DNA of 8,864 bases from an uncultured Candidatus Saccharibacteria bacterium (GCA_946886725.1 CAMPJF010000038.1:1-8864), one strand, 5' to 3'; counted from the first letter of the stretch, positions 1 to 6,406 are shown. Numbers and translations are program-made. The notes: a model not told the origin generated them from the sequence alone.

Positions 1-35
1 GCTTTGAATGTAGCATTTAAAACAGGGGTGAATAA

Positions 36-64
36 ATTTTACAATATTTTTACATATTTATCAA
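36..64 (-). promoter_or_regulatory. Candidate sigma70-type promoter directed out of the left edge
   Basis: On the minus strand there is TTGATA (59-64), a 17-bp spacer and TAAAAT (36-41), each one base away from consensus. It would drive a gene lying to the left of the window, divergent from the gene at 251. The area is AT-rich, so chance matches are more likely than elsewhere. Start sites are unproven. Confidence 0.45.
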
Positions 65-218
65 TGAATCGCTATCGGATTAGCTCGGAGATAGGGTCTC
101 ATTGCTCGCATCTATCAGGTCAATCTCGCTGCGTACGCATCTTTTATGTAGTGTAACTATTGGCTAAAAGAGCCCTCTTAAAGTGATTGCTTTCACTGTT
201 ATTTTACGAGTAATCGGC

Positions 219-246
219 TATACTGATGCTACATAACGAACGGAGG
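219..246 (+). promoter_or_regulatory. -10 box and Shine-Dalgarno of the 251 gene
   Basis: TATACT at 219-224 is a good -10 box, though no convincing -35 hexamer is visible 16-18 bp upstream. It is followed by a strong Shine-Dalgarno, GGAGG, at 242-246, four bases before the ATG at 251. The short spacing still favours this ATG. This is the only unit-leading gene in the window with a clear leader and Shine-Dalgarno. Confidence 0.4.
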
Positions 247-250
247 GTAT

Positions 251-634
251 ATGATTACATTGCAAAGAAGTGGTCGCTATAAACTCATTGAAACAAAAGC
301 TAACAATAAAGTCTTGTATTTGGATAACGATGTGTACGCTTGGGTTGAGCCAGTAAAGATCGGCGAGATACTCGTTTACTCGCACCAGGTGCACAAGACA
401 GATTGCATACTCAGTATGGGTGAATATAAATTATATTCCGTCAAAGCAGAGCCGGATTTATCCGATCACCTTCATCTTGAACTTGATGTTGGCGAGGGTC
501 GCTGGCAAGGCTATCTTTTACTCACGGGCCTGCCCGACGATCATCATAAACGAGCCAGAATCATCCCGACGCGCGAAACGATTACCGACGATCCGCAATA
601 CGACCAATCAATACAAACACACGAAGGAAAATAA
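251..634 (+). CDS. Small protein of unknown function (127 aa)
   Basis: I do not recognise a family. The protein is 127 residues, soluble, with no signal peptide or membrane segment. Its first 85 residues alternate hydrophobic and polar residues (for example KVLYLDNDVYAWVEPV and GEILVYSHQV), which suggests a beta-rich fold. The last 35 residues are charged and probably disordered (DDHHKRARI, then a Gln/Asp/Thr tail). The ATG is well supported by GGAGG just upstream. It stops with TAA and the next gene begins 7 bases later, so the two are probably one transcript. A role cannot be assigned. It could be a lineage-specific Patescibacteria protein, which is an inference from the neighbourhood only. 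Confidence 0.75.
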   Translation: MITLQRSGRYKLIETKANNKVLYLDNDVYAWVEPVKIGEILVYSHQVHKTDCILSMGEYKLYSVKAEPDLSDHLHLELDVGEGRWQGYLLLTGLPDDHHKRARIIPTRETITDDPQYDQSIQTHEGK

Positions 635-641
635 TATCATT

Positions 642-1022
642 ATGACTCCCCTAGCGCAGAGAATCTACGAGAAGACAAATGTATTAATTAGACAAAAGGA
701 CGACCTCCATTCGCAAATAAATAGAATTAAGCAATCGATTGACCAGGATAAAAAGTCGATTCGTACGACCGAGCTCAAGATCGTAGCTGACGGGGCTATG
801 GCGCATGCTGATGGTGTTCCGGATTTGCGACTTGCCGGTGAGATTCGCGACCTAGGAAAGCATAGAAAAGTCTTGCATGACGACGAGCGGCTGTTGAAAG
901 ATTTGACTGTTAAGTACAATGACTTGATTAAAGCAATAGACGACCATCATTTTTGGATGTACCGAGCCGACACGAATGATCTTGCGAAGCAGCAAGAGGC
1001 GGAGCGAAAGATTTTTGGATAA
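642..1022 (+). CDS. Small coiled-coil protein of unknown function (126 aa)
   Basis: I chose the ATG at 642 rather than an in-frame ATG at 420, because the longer form would overlap the 251 gene by more than 200 bases and its extra N-terminus has poor composition. AAGGAAA lies about 11 bases before the 642 start, a distant Shine-Dalgarno. The 126-residue product is highly charged and almost wholly helical: residues 5-45 (IYEKTNVLIRQKDDLHSQIN and onward) and about 65-100 show heptad-like spacing of Ile, Leu and Val, typical of two antiparallel coiled-coil segments joined by a Gly/Ala/Asp linker (VADGAMAHADGVPD). It has no membrane segment or known catalytic motif. It is probably cotranscribed with the 251 gene, so the two may work as a pair. 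It converges with the pilin operon, with only 20 bases between the stop codons. Confidence 0.75.
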   Translation: MTPLAQRIYEKTNVLIRQKDDLHSQINRIKQSIDQDKKSIRTTELKIVADGAMAHADGVPDLRLAGEIRDLGKHRKVLHDDERLLKDLTVKYNDLIKAIDDHHFWMYRADTNDLAKQQEAERKIFG

Positions 1023-1042
1023 TTTCTTGCGAATGCTTCCTG

Positions 1043-1543
1043 TTAGTTGACACTACTAGAGACCTGGCGCCATGTTATCGAACCAATTGCCAGATTGCAG
1101 TTCGGTGTCCAGTTGTTGTCGGCGCCGGATGTATACGTACTGACGCCTTTTTCGGATGACCAGTAGTGTACTGTCGTGCCAGCACCGGCGCTGTAGGCTG
1201 GCACACCTGGCGCATTCATACTGATGACCGCATAGGCGGTGGCGTTAGCACAAAACAGATATGTGTGGGTCGCTGGACTGCGAGTACCGTCCCATAGGCT
1301 TGCCTTTTGGAGAATCTCTTTAACGCCCGCATCAGAGGCTGGATATGCGCCATTGTCAGCATTATACATACCCGCCATCTTTCCTAGGTTTGCGAGGTTA
1401 CTTTGAAGGCTGGCGATACTCGATCGCTGTTTAACGCCGTTGTATGCAACGATCGTAATTGCCGCTAAAATACCGATGACCACAATCACAATAAGTAATT
1501 CGACGATAGTAAAACCAGATCGTTGTTTCGCTTCCGCATCCAT
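1043..1543 (-). CDS. Type IV pilin-like protein, second of a tandem pair
   Basis: A 166-residue class III signal-peptide protein. The leader is nine residues plus Gly10, and prepilin peptidase would cleave before Phe11 (RSG|FTIVELL). Glu15 is the conserved +5 glutamate used for subunit registration, followed by the long hydrophobic N-terminal helix (about 14-36). The C-terminal domain is small, rich in Tyr, Trp, Ser and Thr, with Cys98 and Cys149 that could close a disulfide loop like the D-region of pilins. The start lies 3 bases after the stop of the first pilin (TAACATATG) with no clear Shine-Dalgarno, so translation is probably coupled. It is likely a pseudopilin or major/minor subunit of a type IV pilus or competence-type fibre; which one cannot be told. 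No assembly ATPase or prepilin peptidase is in the window. Confidence 0.9.
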   Translation of the reverse strand: MDAEAKQRSGFTIVELLIVIVVIGILAAITIVAYNGVKQRSSIASLQSNLANLGKMAGMYNADNGAYPASDAGVKEILQKASLWDGTRSPATHTYLFCANATAYAVISMNAPGVPAYSAGAGTTVHYWSSEKGVSTYTSGADNNWTPNCNLAIGSITWRQVSSSVN

Positions 1544-1546
1544 ATG

Positions 1547-2056
1547 TTATTTAATCCAGCTAGCCCAGCTCGGTGGAACGGATGCACTATTAAATCCTGA
1601 TGCGGCGCCAGTGTTTGATGCGCTGTAGACCGTCAGCTGATCGCATGTCGACGCTCCCCATACTGCTACACTGGCGTCTTTGATGGTACCGTCTACGACG
1701 AATGTTTCCTTGCCGGATTTTGATACAGCCCCGATGGCGTAGTGCAAGTTGTCGGACGTTCGGCAGTAATACAAATTGTTTCTAGATGGTTCGTATGAAT
1801 CTTTTGCTACGGATAGCTTATTGGTATTTGCCAGTTCAGTTGTCGTTGGGTAAGTCGTTGTCGACGATGTGGCTTTAATCGTCTCGAGTTGCTTGGCAAT
1901 ATTCACTAAATCACTCCTGATCGCTGTGTCATTCGCCCTGTCCTGTATGCCATTAAACGCAACGATGGAGATGGCTGCCAGAATACCGATAACGACGATG
2001 ACGATAAGCAGTTCTACTATTGTAAAGCCAGGTTGTTGTTTTTGTCTTGCCCACAT
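1547..2056 (-). CDS. Type IV pilin-like protein, first of a tandem pair
   Basis: A 169-residue prepilin with a short positively charged leader (MWARQKQQPG), predicted cleavage between Gly10 and Phe11, and Glu15 at mature position 5. The hydrophobic helix (14-35) is nearly identical to that of the next gene. The globular domain differs: a Ser/Thr-rich loop (about 62-76), then beta-type sequence with Cys98 and Cys138 and a Trp-rich end (PPSWASWIK). Cys98 falls at the same residue number in both pilins. The ATG sits 9 bases after an extended -10 box and has no Shine-Dalgarno, so the mRNA is probably nearly leaderless. It probably forms a pilus with the second pilin. Surface fibres of this type are common in Patescibacteria, where attachment to host cells is one proposed use. 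Confidence 0.9.
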   Translation of the reverse strand: MWARQKQQPGFTIVELLIVIVVIGILAAISIVAFNGIQDRANDTAIRSDLVNIAKQLETIKATSSTTTYPTTTELANTNKLSVAKDSYEPSRNNLYYCRTSDNLHYAIGAVSKSGKETFVVDGTIKDASVAVWGASTCDQLTVYSASNTGAASGFNSASVPPSWASWIK

Positions 2057-2065
2057 ATTGCTTGT

Positions 2066-2074
2066 AGTATAGCA
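2066..2074 (-). promoter_or_regulatory. Extended -10 promoter of the pilin pair
   Basis: On the minus strand TGCTATACT gives an extended -10 (TGn plus TATACT at 2066-2071). No -35 match is seen 16-18 bp upstream, which extended -10 promoters can tolerate. The -10 ends 9 bases before the pilin ATG, placing the likely transcription start 2-3 bases from the start codon. It is very similar to the promoter at 7499-7507. Confidence 0.5.
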
Positions 2075-2600
2075 TTATTTCGCGTCAGGGACGAGCATCG
2101 CGATGGGGCTTGATGAGTCGTCTCTCGTGAGCTGGTACTCGCCCGTGATCCGCGTAAGTTCCTTGCTCTGATCGTAAGGATCGGGATAATCAGTCGTCAC
2201 TAGTGTTAGATGATTTCTTGTCGTGGACGTGAAAATATCTAATGCAGTATCGGGAGCTATAGAGATGGGCGAAACAACTCTTTAATAAGCGCCATATCCT
2301 TTAGGGGCGAGAATGTCTGCAGTATAGCCTGTGGGATGGTGATGTCGCTGTTCGTATTAAGTCTATTTATCAAGAAGCGGACAGTTTATGACATGTCCGG
2401 GTCGTGATGCTTAGTAGAGACCAGTGATGTGTTCGTGAAGGCCATTGCCGTTCATTGTGTCGAAGGGATTATTGACGATGCCTTGGCCGTGTTCACTTTG
2501 AGGAGCCGTCAGAATACAATATTCTAGTCGAACGGACTATGCGTTGCTCGAACATGTCCGTGGCCGTTCCCACCAGGGACGAAGGCGCCACCGTATATAC
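2075..2600 (-). pseudogene. Decayed gene remnant of unknown family
   Basis: No intact reading frame covers these 530 bases, yet the minus strand shows protein-like sequence in consecutive frames. Frame A (2600-2493) reads TVAPSSLVGTATDMFEQ and continues to a TGA. Frame B (about 2494-2257) reads KVNTAKASSIIPSTQ, a TGA at 2452-2454, then TAMAFTNTSLVSTKHHDPDM, a TAA at 2386-2388, then TVRFLINRLNTNSD and PQAILQTFSPLKDMALIKEL. Frame C (2281-2075) reads VSPISIAPDTALDIF through TTDYPDPYDQSKELTRITG to LVPDAK and a TAA. Joining A-B-C gives a plausible C-terminal part of about 170 residues. I infer an inactivated gene with two frameshifts and two nonsense codons. No 5' end is identifiable upstream of 2600, where the DUF305-like gene begins. 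I cannot name the family. Poor assembly is the alternative. Confidence 0.45.
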
Positions 2601-2610
2601 TCAGCCGAGA

Positions 2611-3048
2611 CTAGTGATCAGTGAATCCCCAGAGTGTTCTCCACTGGAAAAGTTGTGTACTCAGCTCATCACTTAATCGCATCTGCTCAGCAGCCGCAGC
2701 TTTTAGTGCGGGTTCGGTCGCCTTCTCTGCTGCTACGCGAGACATTGCCGTTTCATTCAACCTAAACACTTGTAGATAATTTAAGTAACGCCAGTCAAAC
2801 TCCCTCCCCTCAGGCACAAGCAGTAGTTCATCTGCCATTTGATCGGGAGTCATGCCGTGTCCAGTTTTTTTGGCAGGAGTAGGTTGTCGCTCGGCGTTTG
2901 CTATCGCGGAATTATTTGCGTCCTTTTTGATCCGATCTATTTGTCGAGCAAAATTATTTGACTGCTCTTTATAAACAACGTAGCCGCTTGTCACTCCACC
3001 AACTACGAAGGCGCCAATTACGAGCAAAGAGATTTGCAGCTTACTCAC
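2611..3048 (-). CDS. Degenerate DUF305-like membrane-anchored protein
   Basis: I choose the GTG at 3048, which overlaps the stop of the DUF305 gene (TAGTG) and has GGGGG five bases upstream. An in-frame ATG at 3072 lacks a Shine-Dalgarno and would add 8 residues. The 145-residue product has an uncleaved N-terminal helix (about residues 4-26), a charged linker with a short His/Gly stretch (KKTGHGMTPDQM), then a helical region resembling one DUF305 repeat (FDWRYLNYLQVFRLNETAMSRVA) ending in QLFQWRTLWGF, which parallels QMKQWQTEWGL at the end of the upstream protein. The paired histidines that mark DUF305 are missing. It probably sits outside the membrane and may pair with the upstream protein. 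DUF305 membership is an inference from these shared features. Confidence 0.7.
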   Translation of the reverse strand: MSKLQISLLVIGAFVVGGVTSGYVVYKEQSNNFARQIDRIKKDANNSAIANAERQPTPAKKTGHGMTPDQMADELLLVPEGREFDWRYLNYLQVFRLNETAMSRVAAEKATEPALKAAAAEQMRLSDELSTQLFQWRTLWGFTDH

Positions 3049-3707
3049 TACAACCCCCACTCTGTCTGCCATTGTTTCATCTGTGTAATCTCCGCTTCTT
3101 GGGCTGTAATAACTGCGCTTGCAAGGCTCTTAAGCTCTTGATGCGAGGCATTAGCGTCGGCATATTTTGACATATCGACCGCTTGTTGATGATGTTCGAT
3201 CATTAGTTCAAGGAACTTCTTGTCAAACTCGACACCTTCTAATCCCGTCAACTCTTCGCCCATCATCATCATGTCACCAGACATTTCATTCCCCATGCCA
3301 GCATGACTGCCATGACCTCCCATCGTGCGTTCGTAGCCCCATTCTTGCTGCCAGGTCTGCATCTTCATGAGTTCCTGTGATTGTGTCTGCATGATCGTTT
3401 GCGCAAGCTGAATCAACTCAGACCGCTTGGTACCCGCACTAACCATTTCTGACATATTTAACGCCCCTTCATGATGGGCTAGCATGTCGGCTATGTATGC
3501 TTCGTCGTATGCCTCTCCCGTTAATTTAGCAAACTTGCTATCGTCATCTGCTATGGCGGCGGCACCCGAGGTGGCCTCACTCTGCGTATTTGTTTGTTGT
3601 CGATTCTTTTCCGCTGTTTGCCTGTCGGTGATAAAATACCAAGCGCCAATACCAGCAATTAGTAAAGTTGCAACGGCAATAAGTATAATTTTAAGATTAT
3701 GTTTCAT
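3048..3707 (-). CDS. DUF305 family protein with two His-His repeats, membrane-anchored
   Basis: A 219-residue protein with an N-terminal hydrophobic anchor (about 6-26) and a Gln/Asn/Ser linker, followed by two DUF305 repeats. Repeat 1 has YIADMLAHHEGALNMSEM (Met75, His78, His79, Met85). Repeat 2 has FLELMIEHHQQAVDMSKYA (Met169, His172, His173, Met179). Each ends with the same QxWQxEWG-type segment. Between them lies a Met/His/Gly-rich loop (about 128-150, GGHGSHAGMGNEMSGDMMMM). DUF305 proteins form four-helix, ferritin-like folds, and some members (CopM-type) bind copper outside the cytoplasm. The Met and His content here fits copper or silver binding, but that is inferred. The start is supported by AAAGGA upstream of the ATG. 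It follows the His/Cys small protein by 45 bases and overlaps the degenerate paralogue. Confidence 0.88.
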   Translation of the reverse strand: MKHNLKIILIAVATLLIAGIGAWYFITDRQTAEKNRQQTNTQSEATSGAAAIADDDSKFAKLTGEAYDEAYIADMLAHHEGALNMSEMVSAGTKRSELIQLAQTIMQTQSQELMKMQTWQQEWGYERTMGGHGSHAGMGNEMSGDMMMMGEELTGLEGVEFDKKFLELMIEHHQQAVDMSKYADANASHQELKSLASAVITAQEAEITQMKQWQTEWGL

Positions 3708-3752
3708 AAGGTCCTTTCAATGTATTAGTTCAGTACTATAAGAAAGAAAGAA

Positions 3753-4112
3753 CTACAGACCGGATGAATAATGACCGCTTAGTAAGGTGATATCAGGTGG
3801 TAGCCAACTGCTCTGACGCCATAGCGTGCCGTCTTGTAGCAATCCGACGCCCATCATTTCGACGGCAACGGCATTGAAGTATAGGGGCTTTGATATGGGC
3901 ATATCATCTTGATCCTTCAACTCGGAGGGGTGATTTTTCCGTTTATCGACAGTAGCTTGACATACTAACTGACAGCTTGAATCCGACACATGGTGTGAGT
4001 GTGATGGCGAGTGAGACGATAAGCTACGCGCAACCGGAGAATAGATGTGAACCATGACCAGCATCGCAACTGATAAAAAGATACCGATACGGATAAAATA
4101 TCGTTTAATCAT
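3753..4112 (-). CDS. Small anchored protein with His cluster and Cys pair
   Basis: I do not recognise a named family. I prefer the ATG at 4112 (119 residues) because a perfect TATAAT lies 7 bases upstream of it; an in-frame ATG at 4151 would add 13 residues but would place that promoter inside the gene. The protein starts with basic residues and a hydrophobic helix (about 6-24, RIGIFLSVAMLVMVHIY), then a Ser/His stretch (SLSSHSPSHSHHVSDSSC) and a Cys-x3-Cys (CQLVC), a charged linker, and a C-terminal part with Trp-rich sequence (GTLWRQSSWLPPD). His and Cys close to the anchor suggest metal binding outside the membrane. It precedes the DUF305 gene by 45 bases and is probably in the same operon. 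Confidence 0.7.
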   Translation of the reverse strand: MIKRYFIRIGIFLSVAMLVMVHIYSPVARSLSSHSPSHSHHVSDSSCQLVCQATVDKRKNHPSELKDQDDMPISKPLYFNAVAVEMMGVGLLQDGTLWRQSSWLPPDITLLSGHYSSGL

Positions 4113-4119
4113 TATTCTT

Positions 4120-4147
4120 ATTATACTATCTTTAATCAATGAAGCAA
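4120..4147 (-). promoter_or_regulatory. Promoter of the His/Cys small protein and DUF305 cluster
   Basis: On the minus strand TTGCTT (4142-4147), a 16-bp spacer and a perfect TATAAT (4120-4125) lie directly before the ATG at 4112. The distance from the -10 to the ATG is only 7 bases, so transcription should start at or next to the start codon. Confidence 0.5.
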
Positions 4148-4195
4148 TCATGGCTTCATCTGTATAATGAGTTGATTAGTTTAGAATCCTATCTT

Positions 4196-4222
4196 AGAAA
4201 AAACGCCACACTAGGTGACGTT
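4196..4222 (-). terminator. Rho-independent terminator of tRNA-Glu
   Basis: Reading the minus strand, AACGTCAC (4215-4222) pairs with GTGGCGTT (4202-4209) over 8 bp with one T-G pair, around the five-base loop CTAGT, and is followed by a run of T residues (4198-4203) ending in CT. It begins 7 bases after the CCA end of the tRNA. It separates the tRNA from the His/Cys small protein gene downstream. The A-rich flank on the other side is weaker, so I call it for the minus strand only. Confidence 0.8.
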
Positions 4223-4229
4223 CTTTCTA

Positions 4230-4304
4230 TGGTGATCCCATGGAGAATCGAACTCCAATTGCCAGGATGAGAACCTGGTGTCCTAACCGTTAGACGATGG
4301 GACC
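4230..4304 (-). tRNA. tRNA-Glu (anticodon CTC)
   Basis: A full cloverleaf folds on the minus strand. The acceptor stem GGTCCCA pairs with TGGGATC (one G-T pair), the D arm contains AACGGTTAGGA, and the anticodon stem CCAGG/CCTGG encloses the loop TTCTCAT with anticodon CTC (4269-4271), which reads GAG. The variable loop is 4 bases, and the T arm TGGAG/CTCCA has the loop TTCGATT. A73 and an encoded CCA (4230-4232) complete the 3' end. It is followed at once by an intrinsic terminator, so it is a single-gene or 3'-terminal transcript. The glutamyl-tRNA synthetase gene that would charge it lies on the same strand at the right end of the window. Confidence 0.95.
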
Positions 4305-4408
4305 AAATTCTGAGCGAAATGAAGTGAAAATGTGTTTACATATTTTCAACCATTTCCGAAGAATTTGTGTCACATATCGCAGATATGAGACCAATGGTTG
4401 TATGTATC

Positions 4409-4420
4409 TGAATCGATTCA
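4409..4420. repeat. 12-bp perfect palindrome between receiver gene and tRNA-Glu
   Basis: TGAATCGATTCA is a perfect inverted repeat. A second one, CATATC-gca-GATATG, lies close by at 4373-4387. Both are in the 171-base gap between the stop of the receiver gene and the tRNA. Neither is followed by a T-run on the minus strand, so neither looks like a terminator. They may be operator-like sites or mRNA 3' structures. Confidence 0.3.
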
Positions 4421-4475
4421 AATCCTCAACCACAATACCAAAAACCCCTTTTATTGTCCAGTGGCTGACTGGTAA

Positions 4476-4853
4476 CTACGGATCAAGTTTCTCGATGACA
4501 GAAAGCAGTTTCTTTGGCGTAATGTCCGCTTTAATAAGATACGCATCGACATTCGATTGCATGGCTATGCGCGATTCTTCGTCCTGGTCGAAGTTAGTCA
4601 TGACGATGATGTGCGTGTCAGGTATCAGGTCTTTGCCGTTGCCGCGAAGTGTCTGTAGGATCTCACTTCCGCGTCGCTCTGGGAGCATGACATCAAGTAA
4701 TATGAGGTCATACGTTTTATTTCTTGCGGCGACTAAGCCGTCGTTGCCGTCAACCATCCAGTCGACGTCATACCCCGCCTTGGTAAGGCTACGGACATAC
4801 ATTTCACCGATAAAGCGGTCGTCTTCGATACACAAAATTGTTTTGATTGCCAT
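4476..4853 (-). CDS. Stand-alone response regulator receiver (CheY-like)
   Basis: A 125-residue protein that is a receiver domain and nothing else. The acidic pocket is IEDD (Asp11, Asp12), the phosphoacceptor is Asp54 in LILLDVMLP, Thr86 sits in IVMTN, and Lys108 is in LIKAD just before the usual proline (ITPKK). All key residues for phosphorylation and switching are present. There is no DNA-binding or enzymatic output domain, so it should act through protein contacts or as a phosphate shuttle. The ATG lies 2 bases after the kinase stop, with AGGGG six bases upstream inside the kinase gene, so expression is coupled. The partner is very probably the kinase just upstream. The output target is not in the window. 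Confidence 0.93.
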   Translation of the reverse strand: MAIKTILCIEDDRFIGEMYVRSLTKAGYDVDWMVDGNDGLVAARNKTYDLILLDVMLPERRGSEILQTLRGNGKDLIPDTHIIVMTNFDQDEESRIAMQSNVDAYLIKADITPKKLLSVIEKLDP

Positions 4854-4855
4854 AA

Positions 4856-6406
4856 TTATCCCCTATACATCGCGTGGTTTTTGATCCAGCTGCCATCAGC
4901 GCGATTAATCAGCCCTTCGTTGCTATTATCGCTTGCGAGAAGCGTATCTGCAACAGTGCTGTAAATCGGTAGGCTGAACGAGAAGGTTGATCCTTCACCT
5001 TCGGCACTACGCACGCTTATTTTACCCCCATGCGATTCAACAATTGCCTTGCTGATATATAGGCCAATGCCCGTTCCGGAGACGGTCTCGCGCGAGCGGT
5101 GCGAGCGATAGAACTTATGGAACAGGTTGCTAACAACATTGCCAGGCATGCCGATTCCATGATCTTCGACTGACGTGATGACAAAACCGTCTTCGACATG
5201 CGCGGTGACATTAACGACACCGCCTTCGTTGCTGTATTTTAAGGCGTTGTCAATCAAGTTTGACAGTACCTCGCTGGCACTGTTGGCATCAGCGGCAATG
5301 GTTGGCAAATCGTCGGGTATGTGTACGGATAGGATGCGACCCTGGGATGAGGCGCGCAGATCCATGTCATCTTTGATCGAGTCGTAGATGTTTGTAAGTG
5401 TATCTTCAACCAAATGAACCTTTAGGTGGCGGCGGTCATATCTCGACGCATTGAGGATGTTATTAATGTAGCCGCTTAAACGGTTCGCCGATACGACAAG
5501 ACGTTTCAGTAGTTCGGCTTGATCCTCGTCTAGTTTTTCACCTATTTCATCGCCGAATACATCAAGGTATCCACGGATGACGGTAATAGGCCCCCGAAGC
5601 TCGTGTGCAGCGAACGCGATAAAGTCTAGGTCGTCGTCATCCGGTTGGTAATCCGTGCTTCGATCGAATAAACTGATGACTACCTCGGCGGTACTGCCCT
5701 TTTGATACGACGCGGTGATGTCGTAAATGCGCCGGTCTTCTTCGCCGGTTATCTTATTGGGGATGCGCTTCCAGGTGCGTTCGCTATGGACGGCATGCTG
5801 CTCACATTCTTTTAGCCAGGCATTTAAATCTCGGTCGTCATCGAACAGTAAGTCGATGACTGTTTTGCCGTCTGGATCGGTGTGGACGGGGGCTTTTGGA
5901 TTTGCGTAGGTGACCTGCCCTAGTCCGTCCATAATAATAAAGCCAATCGCCGTGTTTTCAAGCGCAGTCGTAATTGTCTGTAGCGGTGCCTGTTGGTCGG
6001 TCTCTATTTTTCTCTCGGTGTTATCGCCGACCGCTAGTTTGTATACCAATTGTAATAGCGGCTTAAATCCATCGCGTTCAAAATGACGGGCATTTGGATT
6101 GGGCGGTGTGACGACGGTTGGCTCGCCGGATACATGCGTTAGCGCGCTCGTCAGGTCTTTGAACGGCAGCATTAGTTGGTTGAATAAGATAACATTGACG
6201 CCAATGGTTGTCGCAAGAACAGCGACCATGATAATCCAAAATGCGACGCTTGTGGTCAGGACGCCACCTGCAATCAGCGCGCAGCCAATCACGATTGTTA
6301 CGGCAACTTGCATTAAAATCGTCAGTAAGATGGCGCGTTTTTTAAATCGCGGCCAGTAGTCGCGGACCATGACAGGCGCTTGATTATGAGAGGGCTCTAC
6401 TGCCAC
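4856..6406 (-). CDS. Membrane sensor histidine kinase with PAS-like domain
   Basis: The start is GTG at 6406, which overlaps the stop of the DUF3048 gene; GGAG at 6414-6417 with 7-base spacing supports it over an ATG at 6370. The 516 residues hold two membrane helices (about 24-48 and 53-78) with almost no loop between them, a short cytoplasmic linker, a PAS-like domain (about 143-252, including NTAIGFIIMDGLGQVTYAN), a HisKA dimerisation domain with the phosphoacceptor His268 (FAAHELRGP), and a HATPase domain with the N box (NLIDNALKYS, 383-392), G1 (DHGIG, 415-419), F box (LFHKFYRS) and G2 (GTGIGL, 444-449). It should autophosphorylate and pass phosphate to the receiver encoded next. Lacking an extracellular domain, it probably senses a membrane or cytoplasmic signal. 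About 35 residues follow the catalytic domain, longer than usual. Confidence 0.95.
   Translation of the reverse strand: MAVEPSHNQAPVMVRDYWPRFKKRAILLTILMQVAVTIVIGCALIAGGVLTTSVAFWIIMVAVLATTIGVNVILFNQLMLPFKDLTSALTHVSGEPTVVTPPNPNARHFERDGFKPLLQLVYKLAVGDNTERKIETDQQAPLQTITTALENTAIGFIIMDGLGQVTYANPKAPVHTDPDGKTVIDLLFDDDRDLNAWLKECEQHAVHSERTWKRIPNKITGEEDRRIYDITASYQKGSTAEVVISLFDRSTDYQPDDDDLDFIAFAAHELRGPITVIRGYLDVFGDEIGEKLDEDQAELLKRLVVSANRLSGYINNILNASRYDRRHLKVHLVEDTLTNIYDSIKDDMDLRASSQGRILSVHIPDDLPTIAADANSASEVLSNLIDNALKYSNEGGVVNVTAHVEDGFVITSVEDHGIGMPGNVVSNLFHKFYRSHRSRETVSGTGIGLYISKAIVESHGGKISVRSAEGEGSTFSFSLPIYSTVADTLLASDNSNEGLINRADGSWIKNHAMYRG

Noticed and set aside
182..206. Terminator-like hairpin AGTGA/TCACT followed by T-rich sequence
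   Set aside because: It has only five pairs and an interrupted T stretch, and no gene is known to end just upstream. The support is too weak.
420..641. N-terminal extension of the coiled-coil gene starting at ATG 420
   Set aside because: It lies entirely within the well-supported 251 gene in another frame, has atypical composition, and the ATG at 642 gives a clean 7-base spacing.
2493..2600. Alternative frame with GGAFVPGGNGHGHV as the true coding frame
   Set aside because: It hits a TAG quickly and does not continue sensibly. The frame with TDMFEQRIVRSTRI joins better to the next segment, though the choice is not certain.
4432..4475. Terminator for the kinase-receiver operon
   Set aside because: The CCAGT/ACTGG hairpin (about 4458-4472) has no T-run after it, and the ACAATA/TATTGT inverted repeat (4432-4457) is AT-rich with a long loop. 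Neither fits well.
4297..4884. 195-codon plus-strand open frame
   Set aside because: It runs antisense through the tRNA and the whole receiver gene, whose family motifs are unmistakable. It is a shadow frame.
5017..5220. Minus-strand open frame inside the kinase gene
   Set aside because: It is an out-of-frame shadow of the kinase catalytic domain with no family features.
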